A stretch of 64,000 nucleotides of DNA from NCBI RefSeq assembly GCF_003160695.1, contig NZ_QGDD01000002.1, positions 558,001 to 622,000 of the forward strand, given 5' to 3'. The notes beneath the pieces were generated by a model that saw only the letters and a list, made by a program, of their open reading frames with translations, was not told where the DNA came from and ran no database searches. Positions 27,399 through 36,144 of this stretch are shown here, piece after piece (the stretch's first letter is position 1; each line of letters begins with the position of its first letter). Source of the stretch: Nocardioides silvaticus. Lineage in GTDB: Bacteria; Actinomycetota; Actinomycetes; Propionibacteriales; Nocardioidaceae. A program made the position numbers and the translations under genes.

Positions 27399-28967
27399 GT
27401 GCTCGCCCGCCTCCTGCTCGCCGTCGCAGGCGGCCTGGCCCTCACGGCCTCGTTCGAGCCGATCGCCGTCGCCTACCTCGTCCCGATCGGCGTCGCGCTC
27501 TTCGCACTGGCGACGCGGGGACTCACCTTCTGGCGGTCCGGCCTGGTCGGCCTGGTCTTCGGGGTCGCCTTCTACTTCACCCACATCGACTGGATGCGCA
27601 CGTCGATCGGGCCCGACGCCTGGTTCGCGCTGTCGTCGGTCGAGGCGCTGTTCTACGGTCTCGTCGGGCTCGCCGTCCCCTTGGTGCGGCGGCTGCCGGC
27701 CTGGCCGCTCTGGCTGGCCGCGACCTGGTGCGCGGTCGAGGCGCTGCGCACGGGCTGGCCGTTCAGCGGGATGCCCTGGGGCCGGCTCTCGTTCGCCGTC
27801 ATCGACACGCCGGTCGCACCCACGGTCGCCTACGTCGGCCTGACCGGGCTCTCGTTCCTGCTGGCGCTGGTGGGCTTCCTCCTCGCCGCCGGGGTCGAGA
27901 CGCTGCTGCCCGGCTCCGACCAGGGCGTACGACGTCCGCGGCTGGTCCCGCTCGGGTGCGCCGTCGCGCTGGTGGCGCTGCTCGTCGTGCCCGCCGTGGC
28001 GCCGTACGAGACCGAGGAGAGCGGCTCCGCCGTGGTGGCGGCCGTGCAGGGCGACGTGCCCGGGCCGGGCAACGACATCCTCTACGACCACCGCCAGGTG
28101 ACCCGCAACCATGTGGACGCGACGATCCGGCTCGCCTCCGAGGGCGTGCGCCCGGACTTCGTGCTGTGGCCCGAGAACTCCACCGCGGTCGACCCGTTCA
28201 CCGACGGCGACGTCAACGCCGGCATCCGCGAGGCCGTGGCCGCGATCGGGGTGCCCGTGGTGGTCGGCGGCCTGGTCGACGACGGCGACGAGCACGTGCT
28301 CAACCAGGGGATCGTCTGGGACCCCGAGACCGGGCCGGGGGACCGTTACACCAAGCACCATCCCGTCGCCTACGGCGAGTACATCCCCTACCGCCGCTAC
28401 TGGGACCCCAACTTCGGTGCGCTCAACCGGATCAGCCGCGACATGAAGAGCGGCACCCGGACCACGCCGCTCCAGGTCGCGGGCATCCCGGTGGCGGACT
28501 CGATCTGCTTCGACGTGGCCTACGACGACGTGCTGCGGGACCAGGTCCGCGACGGCGCCGAGCTGCTCACGGTCCAGACGAGCAACGCCAGCTTCATCTT
28601 CACCGACCAGATCGAGCAGCAGTTCGCGATCACGCGGCTGCGCGCGGTCGAGTCCGGACGGTGGCTGGTGGTGGCCGCCACCAACGGCATCACCGGTGTC
28701 GTCGCGCCCGACGGCACCGTGGTCGCCTCCGCCGACCCCCGCACCACCGCGGTCGTCGTGGAACGGGTGGGCCTGAGCACCGAGCTCACACCGGCGATGA
28801 GGCTGGCGGCGTGGCCGTTGCGGGTGATCACCGGTCTGGCGCTCGTGGGCGTCCTGCTGGGCGCGATCGCGTACCGTCGAGGGCAGGATCAGACCCGGTC
28901 CACCCGGGCCACCGACGCACCGGAGCCCGAGACCACCCCCACTCCGAGCGAGGCCGGCGTTGGCTGA
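27399..28967 (+). CDS. lnt: Lnt, apolipoprotein N-acyltransferase
   Basis: A 522-residue membrane enzyme that adds the third acyl chain to lipoproteins. About six N-terminal membrane helices are followed by a nitrilase-like domain whose triad is visible: Glu259 (LWPENS), Lys319 (YTKHHPVAYGEYIP) and Cys370 (DSICFDVAY). A final helix lies near residue 475 (RVITGLALVGVLLGAIAY). It is coupled to the following mannosyltransferase gene; in Mycobacterium the two are fused as Ppm1, while here they are separate overlapping genes. Confidence 0.95.
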   Translation: MLARLLLAVAGGLALTASFEPIAVAYLVPIGVALFALATRGLTFWRSGLVGLVFGVAFYFTHIDWMRTSIGPDAWFALSSVEALFYGLVGLAVPLVRRLPAWPLWLAATWCAVEALRTGWPFSGMPWGRLSFAVIDTPVAPTVAYVGLTGLSFLLALVGFLLAAGVETLLPGSDQGVRRPRLVPLGCAVALVALLVVPAVAPYETEESGSAVVAAVQGDVPGPGNDILYDHRQVTRNHVDATIRLASEGVRPDFVLWPENSTAVDPFTDGDVNAGIREAVAAIGVPVVVGGLVDDGDEHVLNQGIVWDPETGPGDRYTKHHPVAYGEYIPYRRYWDPNFGALNRISRDMKSGTRTTPLQVAGIPVADSICFDVAYDDVLRDQVRDGAELLTVQTSNASFIFTDQIEQQFAITRLRAVESGRWLVVAATNGITGVVAPDGTVVASADPRTTAVVVERVGLSTELTPAMRLAAWPLRVITGLALVGVLLGAIAYRRGQDQTRSTRATDAPEPETTPTPSEAGVG

Positions 28968-29727
28968 CGAGCAGACGACGAACGGCGACGGGCCCGTCGC
29001 CGGGCTCGGTCGCGTCGTCATCGTCGTCCCGACGTACAACGAGGCCGCCAACCTGGCCTGGATCGTCGGCCGGACACGCCGCGCGCAGCCCGGCGTGGAC
29101 GTGCTCGTCGTCGACGACAACTCGCCCGACGGCACCGGCACTGTCGCCGACGAGCTGGCCGCCGCCGACTCGCAGGTGCACGTGCTGCACCGCACCGCGA
29201 AGGGTGGGCTCGGTGCGGCGTACGTCGCGGGCTTCGGCTGGGCGCTGCGGGCCGGCTACGACGTGATCGGCGAGATGGACGCCGACGGGTCGCACCAGCC
29301 CGAGCAGCTGCACCGGCTGCTCGAGGCGCTCGGGACCGCGGACCTGGTGATCGGCTCCCGCTGGGTGCCGGGCGGCAGCGTCGTGAACTGGCCGCGCCGT
29401 CGGGAGGCGCTGTCGCGCGGCGGCAACCTCTACGTGCGGCTGCTGCTCGGGATCGACGTCCGCGACGCGACGGCCGGCTTCCGCGTCTTCCGCCGCGAGG
29501 CCCTGGAGAAGATCGACCTGGCCTCGGTGCGGTCGACCGGCTACGTGTTCCAGACCGACCTGGTCACCCGGTGCCTGCGCGCCGGGCTGGTCGTCCGAGA
29601 GGTGCCGATCGAGTTCATCGAGCGCGTGCACGGGGACTCGAAGATGAGCGGCCAGGTCGCGGTGGAGTCCCTCAAGCGGATCACGCAGTGGGGGCTTCGC
29701 GAGCGCTGGGACCGGTGGGCCCGATGA
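28960..29727 (+). CDS. ppm1: Polyprenol monophosphomannose synthase (GT2 family)
   Basis: A 255-residue Dpm1-type glycosyltransferase. VVIVVPTYNEAANL is the N-terminal nucleotide-sugar motif, VVDDNSPDGTG follows at about residue 50, and EMDADGSHQPEQL holds the DxD metal site. It transfers mannose from GDP-mannose to polyprenyl phosphate, the donor for lipoglycan and glycoprotein mannosylation. The start is TTG at 28960, inside the last codons of lnt. The stop overlaps fxsA by four bases. Confidence 0.92.
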   Translation: MADEQTTNGDGPVAGLGRVVIVVPTYNEAANLAWIVGRTRRAQPGVDVLVVDDNSPDGTGTVADELAAADSQVHVLHRTAKGGLGAAYVAGFGWALRAGYDVIGEMDADGSHQPEQLHRLLEALGTADLVIGSRWVPGGSVVNWPRRREALSRGGNLYVRLLLGIDVRDATAGFRVFRREALEKIDLASVRSTGYVFQTDLVTRCLRAGLVVREVPIEFIERVHGDSKMSGQVAVESLKRITQWGLRERWDRWAR

Positions 29728-30218
29728 GCGCGGGCCGCCGGCGCCGGTGGTTGCCGCTGCTGCTGTTCGTCGCGTTCGTCGCGGTGCCGTTGCTCGAGAT
29801 CTACGTCATCATCCAGGTCGGCCAGGCCATCGGGCCGTGGTGGACGATCCTCCTGCTGCTGCTGGACGGCCTCGTCGGCGCCTGGCTGGTCAAGCGGGAG
29901 GGTCGGCGCGCCTGGCAGGCGCTCCGGACCGCCCTGGAGAGCCGCCGGCCGCCCGCCAAGGAGCTGGCCGACGGCGCGCTGGTCCTCGTCGGCGGCACCC
30001 TGCTGCTCACGCCCGGGTTCGTCCTCGACGCGCTCGGGTTGCTGCTGGTGTTCCCGGTGACCCGCCCGCTGTTCCGGCGGCTGCTCACCGCCTACCTCGG
30101 CTCCCGGGTGACGGTCGCGATGACGCGGGGCGCGGCCGGGAGGCCGGGCCGGACAGCACGAGGCCCCGGCCCGACGCCAGGGGATGACGTCGTCCGGGGC
30201 GAGGTCGTGGAGGACTGA
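29724..30218 (+). CDS. FxsA family membrane protein
   Basis: A 164-residue protein with an N-terminal Arg-rich stretch, then membrane segments LLLFVAFVAVPLLEIYVIIQVG, WWTILLLLLDGLVGAWLVKREG and GALVLVGGTLLLTPGFVLDALGLLLVF. The TPGFxxDxxG motif is the FxsA hallmark. The function is undefined; in E. coli overproduction affects phage exclusion. The tail is Gly/Pro-rich and basic then acidic. The ATG at 29724 overlaps the upstream stop, and it is the last gene of the lnt operon. Confidence 0.88.
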   Translation: MSAGRRRRWLPLLLFVAFVAVPLLEIYVIIQVGQAIGPWWTILLLLLDGLVGAWLVKREGRRAWQALRTALESRRPPAKELADGALVLVGGTLLLTPGFVLDALGLLLVFPVTRPLFRRLLTAYLGSRVTVAMTRGAAGRPGRTARGPGPTPGDDVVRGEVVED

Positions 30219-30221
30219 ACC

Positions 30222-30611
30222 TCAGGCGTTCGCGGTCTTGCGCTTCCGGCCGCTGTTGCGGTGCAGGTGCGCCGGGCCGATCTCGCCGCCGCGGAGCAGC
30301 TCCAGCCGCTCGGTGAGGATGTCCTCGAGCTCCTTCTCGGAGCGCCGCTCCAGCAGCATGTCCCAGTGGGTGCGCTGCGGCTTCTCGACCTTCTCGACGC
30401 GCTCGATGCCGGCCGTGCTCTCGGCCTCGGCCCCGCAGCGCGGGCACTCCCAGACGGCGGGGACGTCGGCCTCGATGGACATCGTGATCTCGAACGAGTG
30501 GCCGTGGGCGCAGAGGTAGCCCACCTGCTGCCGGGCCGCGAACTCGATCCCGCGCTCGTCCTCGAACGACTGGCCACCCAGTCGGGCGCCTCGCAGGGTG
30601 CGCTCCGCCAT
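30222..30611 (-). CDS. rbpA: RbpA, RNA polymerase-binding protein
   Basis: A 129-residue actinobacterial transcription factor that binds the beta' subunit and group-1/2 sigma factors and stabilises open complexes. The zinc-binding core has Cys/His pairs (YLCAHGHSF and WECPRCG). The basic linker and sigma-interaction domain are THWDMLLERRSEKELEDILTERLELL. The ATG at 30611 has GGGAGG 10 nt upstream, while the upstream frame is not protein-like. It is convergent with fxsA, with a 3-bp gap. Confidence 0.96.
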   Translation of the reverse strand: MAERTLRGARLGGQSFEDERGIEFAARQQVGYLCAHGHSFEITMSIEADVPAVWECPRCGAEAESTAGIERVEKVEKPQRTHWDMLLERRSEKELEDILTERLELLRGGEIGPAHLHRNSGRKRKTANA

Positions 30612-30740
30612 GATTCTGTCCTCCCAAGTCCTGACCCTGCTCCTGGCGGGGTCCGGCGGCGTGGTCGCCGGGGGATCTCCCCGGGCACAGGTGACCGCCA
30701 CCGTTACTGTTCAACGCTACCCGGGCGGCAAAGGTTCCAT

Positions 30741-32117
30741 TCACACAACGGCGGGCTTGTCGTTGCCCGCGTCCCGGATGCCACGTTCGGTGTCGACCTT
30801 CAGCAGCAGCAGTCCGCCGATGGTGAAGAAGACGATGAGCGCGAAGACCGCCGGCCGGTACGACCCGCTGAACTGGTAGACCAGGCCGAACGTGAGCGTC
30901 CCCAGCCACGAGGTGCCGCGGTCCATCGCGTGGTAGAGGCTGAAGAACTCCGCCTCCTTGCCCCGCGGGATGAGCAGCGAGAAGTACGACCGCGCCAGCG
31001 CCTGCGTGCCGCCCAGGACGATGCCGATCGCGGTGGCCAGGAGCAGGAAGGCGACCAGGTTGTCCTCCGGGACCACCAGCGCCACGGTGACGATCAGCAT
31101 CCAGACGACGAGCCCGGCGAGGATGACCTTCTTCGCGCCGGCCCGCCTCGCCGCCCTCCCGAACCCGATCGCCCCGCCGACCGCCACGAACTGCACCAGC
31201 AGGTAGGCGCCGAGCACGACACCGGTGTCGAACCCGAGCTCCTTCTCGCCGAAGATCGCCGCGGACGCGATGACGGTCTGGATGCCGTCGTTGAAGAAGA
31301 GGTAGGCCAGGAGGAAGGTGACGGCGACCGGGTAGCGCCGCATCTCCTTCAGCGTCGCCCACAGCTGCCCGAACGACTGCGCGACCAGGCCCCCGGTCGC
31401 CTCCGCGACGGCGACGGGTGGCTTGTCCCTGATGCCCCGCCACGGGATCAGGGTGAACCCGGCCCACCAGATCGCTCCCGACAGCAGGCTGATCCGCACG
31501 GCCATCTCGGTGCTGAGGCCCAGCCCGTCGTGGAAGGTGACGACCAGGAAGTTGGCGGCGAGCAGGAGCCCGCCGCCGGCGTACCCGTAGGCCCAGCCGA
31601 CCGACGACACCCGGTCGCGCTCGTGCTCCTCGGAGATCAGGTTGAGCAGCGAGTCGCTGACCACGATCGAGGCGCCGAAGCACAGGTTGGCGACGATGAA
31701 GACCAGGCTGCCGAACAGCCACTTGTCATCGGTGAGGAAGAACAGCAGCCCGGCTGCGGCGGCGCCGACCCATGCGAAGCCGGCGAGCAGGTCCGTCTTG
31801 CGGGCGGTGCGGTCGGCCATCGCACCGATGAGTGGGTAGAGCAGGGCGCCCAGCACCGTCGACAGCGTGATGACGTACGACGGGAGCGAGCCCGGCGAGA
31901 TCGCGAGCCCGAGCACGTCGAGGGTCTCGCGGCACTTGCGGTCGTCGTCGCCCACGAACCCGCAGGCGGCGCGCTCGGCGATCGTGATCAGGTAGGGCGC
32001 GAACAGGACGCCGGCGATCGTCGTGGCGAAGGCGGAGTTGGCCCAGTCGTAGAAGAACCAGGCCTTCTGCTCGCGGGCCCGGTTCAGCGGGCCGAGGTCG
32101 GCGATCTTGCTGTCCAT
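30741..32117 (-). CDS. MFS transporter, UMF1/Atg22-like family
   Basis: A 458-residue protein with about twelve membrane helices. The N-terminal EQKAWFFYDWANSAFATTI motif is characteristic of the UMF1 family (bacterial relatives of vacuolar Atg22). IPRGKEAEFFSLYHAMDRGTSWLG is another family block. An efflux role for amino acids or similar small molecules is guessed from yeast Atg22. SD GGAGGGAG precedes the ATG at 32117 by 6-7 nt. It lies downstream of murA and the GDPD gene on the same strand. Confidence 0.87.
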   Translation of the reverse strand: MDSKIADLGPLNRAREQKAWFFYDWANSAFATTIAGVLFAPYLITIAERAACGFVGDDDRKCRETLDVLGLAISPGSLPSYVITLSTVLGALLYPLIGAMADRTARKTDLLAGFAWVGAAAAGLLFFLTDDKWLFGSLVFIVANLCFGASIVVSDSLLNLISEEHERDRVSSVGWAYGYAGGGLLLAANFLVVTFHDGLGLSTEMAVRISLLSGAIWWAGFTLIPWRGIRDKPPVAVAEATGGLVAQSFGQLWATLKEMRRYPVAVTFLLAYLFFNDGIQTVIASAAIFGEKELGFDTGVVLGAYLLVQFVAVGGAIGFGRAARRAGAKKVILAGLVVWMLIVTVALVVPEDNLVAFLLLATAIGIVLGGTQALARSYFSLLIPRGKEAEFFSLYHAMDRGTSWLGTLTFGLVYQFSGSYRPAVFALIVFFTIGGLLLLKVDTERGIRDAGNDKPAVV

Positions 32118-32141
32118 GCGGGCTCCCTCCCGCCGGGGAGA

Positions 32142-32906
32142 CTACTGCCACACACCCCGGGCGACGAGGACATCCTTGAGCAGGTCGGTGCGGTCGGTGA
32201 AGAGGCCGTCGACGCCGCGGTCGAGGAGCTCGCGCATCTCGGCGGGGTCGTCGACGGTCCACACGTGCACCTGCTTGCCGGCGGCGTGCGCGCGTCGCAC
32301 CAGGCCTGCGCTCACGATGCGCACGCCGTGACGGCGGTGCGGCACCTGGAAGGCGACGAAGTCGCGGCCCGCCAGCCGGTCGGCGAGGCGGGCGCTCGGC
32401 AGGAAGCGGAACGCGACGATCTCCCACGGGTGGGCCGCCGTGGCGACCCGGCCGCCGGTGAGGCGGCGGAACTCCCGGATCCGGCCGGGGGAGAAGGACC
32501 CCACCAGGACCCGGTCCCACAGGTCCCGCTCCGCGACCAGCGCCGCCAGCGCCTCCGCCGCCCCGGCGGACTTGATGTCGATGTTGAAGCGGGCGTCCGG
32601 GAAGGCGTCCAGCAGCTGCTCGAAGGTCGGCACCTGCTCCCGCCCACCGATCCGCGCCTCGCGGATCTCGTCCAGGGTCAGGTCGGCGATCGCTCCGACC
32701 CGGTCGGTCACCCGGTCCAGGACGTCGTCGTGGAAGGCCAGCAACGCGCCGTCCTTGGTGACGTGCACGTCGGTCTCGAGATAGGTGTAGCCGAGCGCGG
32801 CGGCGTGCCGGAATGCGGCCAGGGTGTTCTCCAGCCCCTCGATCTCCGGGTGGTAGGCGCCGCCGCGGTGCGCGAAGGCGAGGACCCGGCCTTCCTCCAG
32901 GTACAA
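32142..32906 (-). CDS. Glycerophosphodiester phosphodiesterase
   Basis: A 254-residue GDPD TIM-barrel enzyme. The N-terminal AHRGG with downstream GLENTLAAF gives the catalytic His and metal Glu; LETDVHVTKDGALLAFHDDVLDR supplies the second His and acids. It hydrolyses glycerophosphodiesters to glycerol-3-phosphate. The only good start near the HRGG motif is TTG at 32906, 8 nt after the murA stop, implying coupling to it. An in-frame extension runs upstream into murA but is not protein-like. No signal peptide, so it is cytoplasmic. Confidence 0.88.
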   Translation of the reverse strand: MYLEEGRVLAFAHRGGAYHPEIEGLENTLAAFRHAAALGYTYLETDVHVTKDGALLAFHDDVLDRVTDRVGAIADLTLDEIREARIGGREQVPTFEQLLDAFPDARFNIDIKSAGAAEALAALVAERDLWDRVLVGSFSPGRIREFRRLTGGRVATAAHPWEIVAFRFLPSARLADRLAGRDFVAFQVPHRRHGVRIVSAGLVRRAHAAGKQVHVWTVDDPAEMRELLDRGVDGLFTDRTDLLKDVLVARGVWQ

Positions 32907-32914
32907 GGGCCGAC

Positions 32915-34480
32915 CTAGATGTCCCTGAAGGTCTCGATCTCGGCGCCGAGGGAGCCGAGCCGCTCGGCAAGGTCCTCGTAGCCACGGTGGATGACGTAGG
33001 TGCCGCGCAGCACCGAGGTGCCCTTGCTGGCCAGCATCGCCAGCAGCACGACGACCGCCGGCCGGAGCGCCGGCGGGCACATCAGCTCGGCACCGGTCCA
33101 CGAGGTCGGGCCCTCGATCATCACCCGGTGCGGGTCGAGCAGGCTCACCCGGCCGCCGAGCTTGTTGAGGTCGGTGAGGTAGATGGCCCGGTTGTCGTAG
33201 ACCCAGTCGTGGATGTAGGTCTGCCCCTCGGCCACGGCCGCGATGACCGCGAAGAACGGCAGGTTGTCGATGTTGAGGCCGGGGAACGGCATCGGGTGGA
33301 TCTTGTCCCGCGGCGCCACCAGCCTCGAGGGGAGCGTGCGGATGTCGACGAGCCGGGTGCGCCCGTTGGCGGCGAGGTACTCCTCGGAGAGCTCGTAGCG
33401 GAAGCCCATCTCCTCCAGCACCGCGAGCTCGATCTCGAGGAACTCGATCGGCGCCCGTCGCACGGTGATCTCAGACTTGGTGACGATCGCTGCCGCGAGC
33501 AGGGACATCGCCTCGATCGGGTCCTCGCTGGGTGCGTAGTCGACGTCGACGTCGATGACCTCCTTGCCGGTCACCTTCAGCGTCGTCGTGCCGATGCCGT
33601 CCACCTCGACGCCGAGCGCCTGCAGGTAGAAGCAGAGGTCCTGGACCATGTAGTTGGACGACGCGTTGCGGATCACCGTCGTCCCGGGGTGCAGCGCAGC
33701 CGCCATCAGCGCGTTCTCGGTGACCGTGTCGCCCCGCTCGGTGAGCACGATCGGGCGTCCCGGGACGATCGCCCGGTCGACCTGACCGTGGTACCAGCCG
33801 TCGGTGGCCTTGACCTCCAGCCCGAACGGCCGCAGCGCCGACATGTGCGGCTCCACCGTGCGGGTGCCGAGGTTGCAGCCGCCGGCGTAGGGGAGCTCGA
33901 AGGTGTCGGCACGGTGGAGGAGCGGGCCGAGGAACATCAGCACCGACCGGGTACGGCGCGCGGCGATCTCGTCGATGCGGCTGAGGTCGAGCTCCTTCGG
34001 CGGGACGATCTCGAGGTCGTTCTCCTCGTTGATCCAGCGCGTCTGCACGCCCAGGCTGCCGAGCACCTCGAGCAGCCGGTTGACCTCCTCGATCCGCGCC
34101 ACCTTGCGCAGCGTGGTGCGGCCGCGGTTGAGGAGGGAGGCGCACAGCAGCGCGACGCCGGCGTTCTTCGACGTCTTCACGTCGATCGTGCCGGAGAGCG
34201 TGGTGGGGCCCTTGACCCGCAGGTGGGTCGGGCCGGCGCCGAGTGCGACGATCTCGGAGTCGAGCGCGGCGCCGATCCGGGCCAGCATCTCCAACGAGAG
34301 GTTCTGGTGGCCCTTCTCGATCCGGTTGATCGCGCTCTGGCTGGTGCCGAGCAGCTCGGCGAGGGAGCTCTGGGTGAGTCCGCGGTGCTTGCGGGCGTCG
34401 CGGATCAAGTTGCCGATGCGGCCCTTGTAGCCCTGCTCACCCGTCTCGTTCTCGACGAAAGGAGAAACCGTCATGCTCAC
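32915..34480 (-). CDS. murA: HTH-MurA fusion: XRE-type DNA-binding domain joined to an enolpyruvyl transferase
   Basis: A 521-residue protein with two domains. Residues 22-75 are a cro/C1-type helix-turn-helix (IRDARKHRGLTQSSLAELLG, SQSAINRIEKGHQNLS). Residues 87-521 are a UDP-GlcNAc enolpyruvyltransferase domain. Aligned by eye with E. coli MurA, every key residue is kept: Lys105-Asn106 (K22/N23), Cys202 in GGCNLGTR (C115), Asp405 (D305), Arg431 (R331), Arg473 (R371) and Arg499 (R397). It should therefore catalyse the first committed peptidoglycan step, or an equivalent, and also bind DNA. The start may be GTG 34480 or ATG 34474. A dyad lies just upstream. It is divergent from a zinc ADH. 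Confidence 0.88.
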   Translation of the reverse strand: MSMTVSPFVENETGEQGYKGRIGNLIRDARKHRGLTQSSLAELLGTSQSAINRIEKGHQNLSLEMLARIGAALDSEIVALGAGPTHLRVKGPTTLSGTIDVKTSKNAGVALLCASLLNRGRTTLRKVARIEEVNRLLEVLGSLGVQTRWINEENDLEIVPPKELDLSRIDEIAARRTRSVLMFLGPLLHRADTFELPYAGGCNLGTRTVEPHMSALRPFGLEVKATDGWYHGQVDRAIVPGRPIVLTERGDTVTENALMAAALHPGTTVIRNASSNYMVQDLCFYLQALGVEVDGIGTTTLKVTGKEVIDVDVDYAPSEDPIEAMSLLAAAIVTKSEITVRRAPIEFLEIELAVLEEMGFRYELSEEYLAANGRTRLVDIRTLPSRLVAPRDKIHPMPFPGLNIDNLPFFAVIAAVAEGQTYIHDWVYDNRAIYLTDLNKLGGRVSLLDPHRVMIEGPTSWTGAELMCPPALRPAVVVLLAMLASKGTSVLRGTYVIHRGYEDLAERLGSLGAEIETFRDI

Positions 34481-34488
34481 GACGGTAA

Positions 34489-34500
34489 CTCACATATGAG
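34489..34500. promoter_or_regulatory. Dyad CTCA-N4-TGAG before the HTH-MurA gene, candidate operator
   Basis: CTCACATATGAG sits 9-20 bp before the GTG start in an unusually AT-rich patch (TAACTCACATATGAGATATC, 34486-34505). It would overlap the -10/start region of the gene and is a plausible self-operator for the encoded XRE domain. Confidence 0.4.
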
Positions 34501-34551
34501 ATATCGCAAACCGACGCGGCCGGGGGAGCCCGTCAGGTCCGGTACGGCAGG

Positions 34552-35577
34552 ATGACCGCCATGCGCGCCACGACCATCCACGCCCCTCGCGACATCCGTG
34601 TCGAGGAGTTCCCCGACCCGCAGATCCAGCGCCCGACGGACGCCATCGTCAAGGTGGTCGCAGGGTGCGTGTGCGGGTCCGACCTGTGGCCGTACCGGGG
34701 GGAGAACCCGATCCAGGAGGGATCGACGATCGGCCACGAGTGCGTCGGCGTCGTCGAGGAGGTCGGCGCGGACGTCGAGGCGTTCCGGCCCGGGGACTTC
34801 GTCGTCGTGCCGTTCTGCCACTGCGACAACACCTGCGCCCACTGCCAGGCCGGGGCCCAGTCGGCGTGCGTCAACCTCGGCATGACCAACAGCGGCCAGG
34901 CGGAGTACGCCCGGGTGGTCCAGGCCGACGGCAGCCTGGTCGCGACCGACGGCACACCCGACCCGGCGCTGATCCCGTCGCTGCTCGCGCTCACCGACGT
35001 GATGCCGACCGGTTGGCACGCCGCGGTGTCGGCAGGCGTGACCGAGGGGGGCTCGGTGGTCGTGGTCGGCGACGGGGCCGTCGGGCTCTGTGGAGTGCTG
35101 GCCGCGTCGGTCATGGGTGCCGAGACCATCATCGCGATGTCGCGCCACCAGAGCCGCCAGGAGCTGGCCACGGCCTTCGGCGCCACCCACGTCGTGGCCG
35201 AGCGCGGCCGCGAGGGCGCGGCCGCGGTCAAGGAGATCACCGGGGGAGTGGGCGCCGACGCCGTGCTCGAGTGCGTCGGCACCGACGACTCGATGGGCAC
35301 CGCGTTCGCCGTCGCCCGCCCCGGCTCCATGGTCGGCTTCGTCGGCGTGCCCCACGGCGTCGAGCTGCCGGTGGGGCGGATGTTCCAGAAGAACGTCGGC
35401 CTTCGCGGCGGCATGGCGCCGGTCCGGCGCTACCTCCCGGAGCTGCTCGACCTCGTCGTCAGCGGCCGGATCGACCCGGGCCGGGTCTTCGACCTGACCC
35501 TGCCGCTCGAGGAGGCGCCCGAGGCCTACCGCGCCATGGACGAGCGCCGGGCGATCAAGGTGCTGCTGCAGCCCTAG
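34552..35577 (+). CDS. Zinc-dependent alcohol dehydrogenase (MDR family)
   Basis: A 341-residue medium-chain dehydrogenase. Catalytic zinc residues are in CVCGSDLWPYRG and GHECVG. The structural zinc Cys lobe is CHCDNTCAHCQAG..AC. The Rossmann motif is VVVVGDGAVGLCG. The substrate is unknown; it resembles threonine/glucose dehydrogenase-like members. The start may be the ATG at 34552 or the ATG at 34561 (MRATTIHAP), which has AGGA 8 nt before it and matches the usual family N-terminus. Its TAG stop overlaps the CTA of the convergent META gene. Confidence 0.85.
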   Translation: MTAMRATTIHAPRDIRVEEFPDPQIQRPTDAIVKVVAGCVCGSDLWPYRGENPIQEGSTIGHECVGVVEEVGADVEAFRPGDFVVVPFCHCDNTCAHCQAGAQSACVNLGMTNSGQAEYARVVQADGSLVATDGTPDPALIPSLLALTDVMPTGWHAAVSAGVTEGGSVVVVGDGAVGLCGVLAASVMGAETIIAMSRHQSRQELATAFGATHVVAERGREGAAAVKEITGGVGADAVLECVGTDDSMGTAFAVARPGSMVGFVGVPHGVELPVGRMFQKNVGLRGGMAPVRRYLPELLDLVVSGRIDPGRVFDLTLPLEEAPEAYRAMDERRAIKVLLQP

Positions 35578-36113
35578 TTCCCGACGACGGCGCCGTCGTC
35601 GGACGTCGGCTGGTCGGGGTCCTCGCCGTCCTGGTCCGGGCGGTCCTCCTCCGGGCCGTCCTGCTCCTCGAGCTCGAGGGTGACGCCCCCGCCGGTGAGG
35701 GTGAGCATGCCCTCGCTCAGCGCTGCGGTCGTGCCCGCGCCGAGGAAGGTCGTCAACCACGCGTCCTGGTCGTTGCGCCCGTCCGGGCAGCCCATCTCGG
35801 TGCTGCCCATGTCGGTGACCGACAGCGTGTCCCCGTCCGCCGCGGCGGTGCCGAACAGGTGGTTGCAGCCGGCGTCGGCGGACACGTCGGTGCCCTCGAA
35901 GGCGAGGCGGACCCGGGTGCCGTCGACGAGCTGGCGACCCTCGACCCGGACCGAGGCGAAGACCCGTCCGTCCAGGTCGTCCAGCGACAGGCCGGCCTCG
36001 TCGTCGGTGGCCGTCGGCGTCGGTTCCTCGTCGCCGCAGGCCTGCAACGAGAGGGCGAGCACGGCGGCCAGCGCTGTCAGGATCGTCTTCACGCCGATGG
36101 GACGTCGGGTCAC
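35574..36113 (-). CDS. META-domain lipoprotein
   Basis: About 179 residues. The signal peptide is basic then hydrophobic, ending in lipobox LQAC with acidic residues after it. The single META/HslJ-like domain (about residues 45-145) includes the FEGTDVSADAGCNHLFG core and a second Cys in EMGCPDGRN. The tail is acidic and low complexity. The start is uncertain: GTG 36113 (with GGGAA 8 nt upstream), GTG 36131 or GTG 36092 all preserve the signal peptide. It probably sits on the outer leaf of the membrane; the function of META domains is poorly known. Confidence 0.75.
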   Translation of the reverse strand: MTRRPIGVKTILTALAAVLALSLQACGDEEPTPTATDDEAGLSLDDLDGRVFASVRVEGRQLVDGTRVRLAFEGTDVSADAGCNHLFGTAAADGDTLSVTDMGSTEMGCPDGRNDQDAWLTTFLGAGTTAALSEGMLTLTGGGVTLELEEQDGPEEDRPDQDGEDPDQPTSDDGAVVGN

Positions 36114-36144
36114 GCCGTCAGGTTCCCACACGGGACGACCGACG

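Noticed and set aside
32907..33101. In-frame N-terminal extension of the GDPD gene into murA
   Set aside because: The extra 65 residues are not GDPD-like and would overlap MurA coding by 187 bp. The TTG at 32906 places the HRGG motif at the family-typical position.
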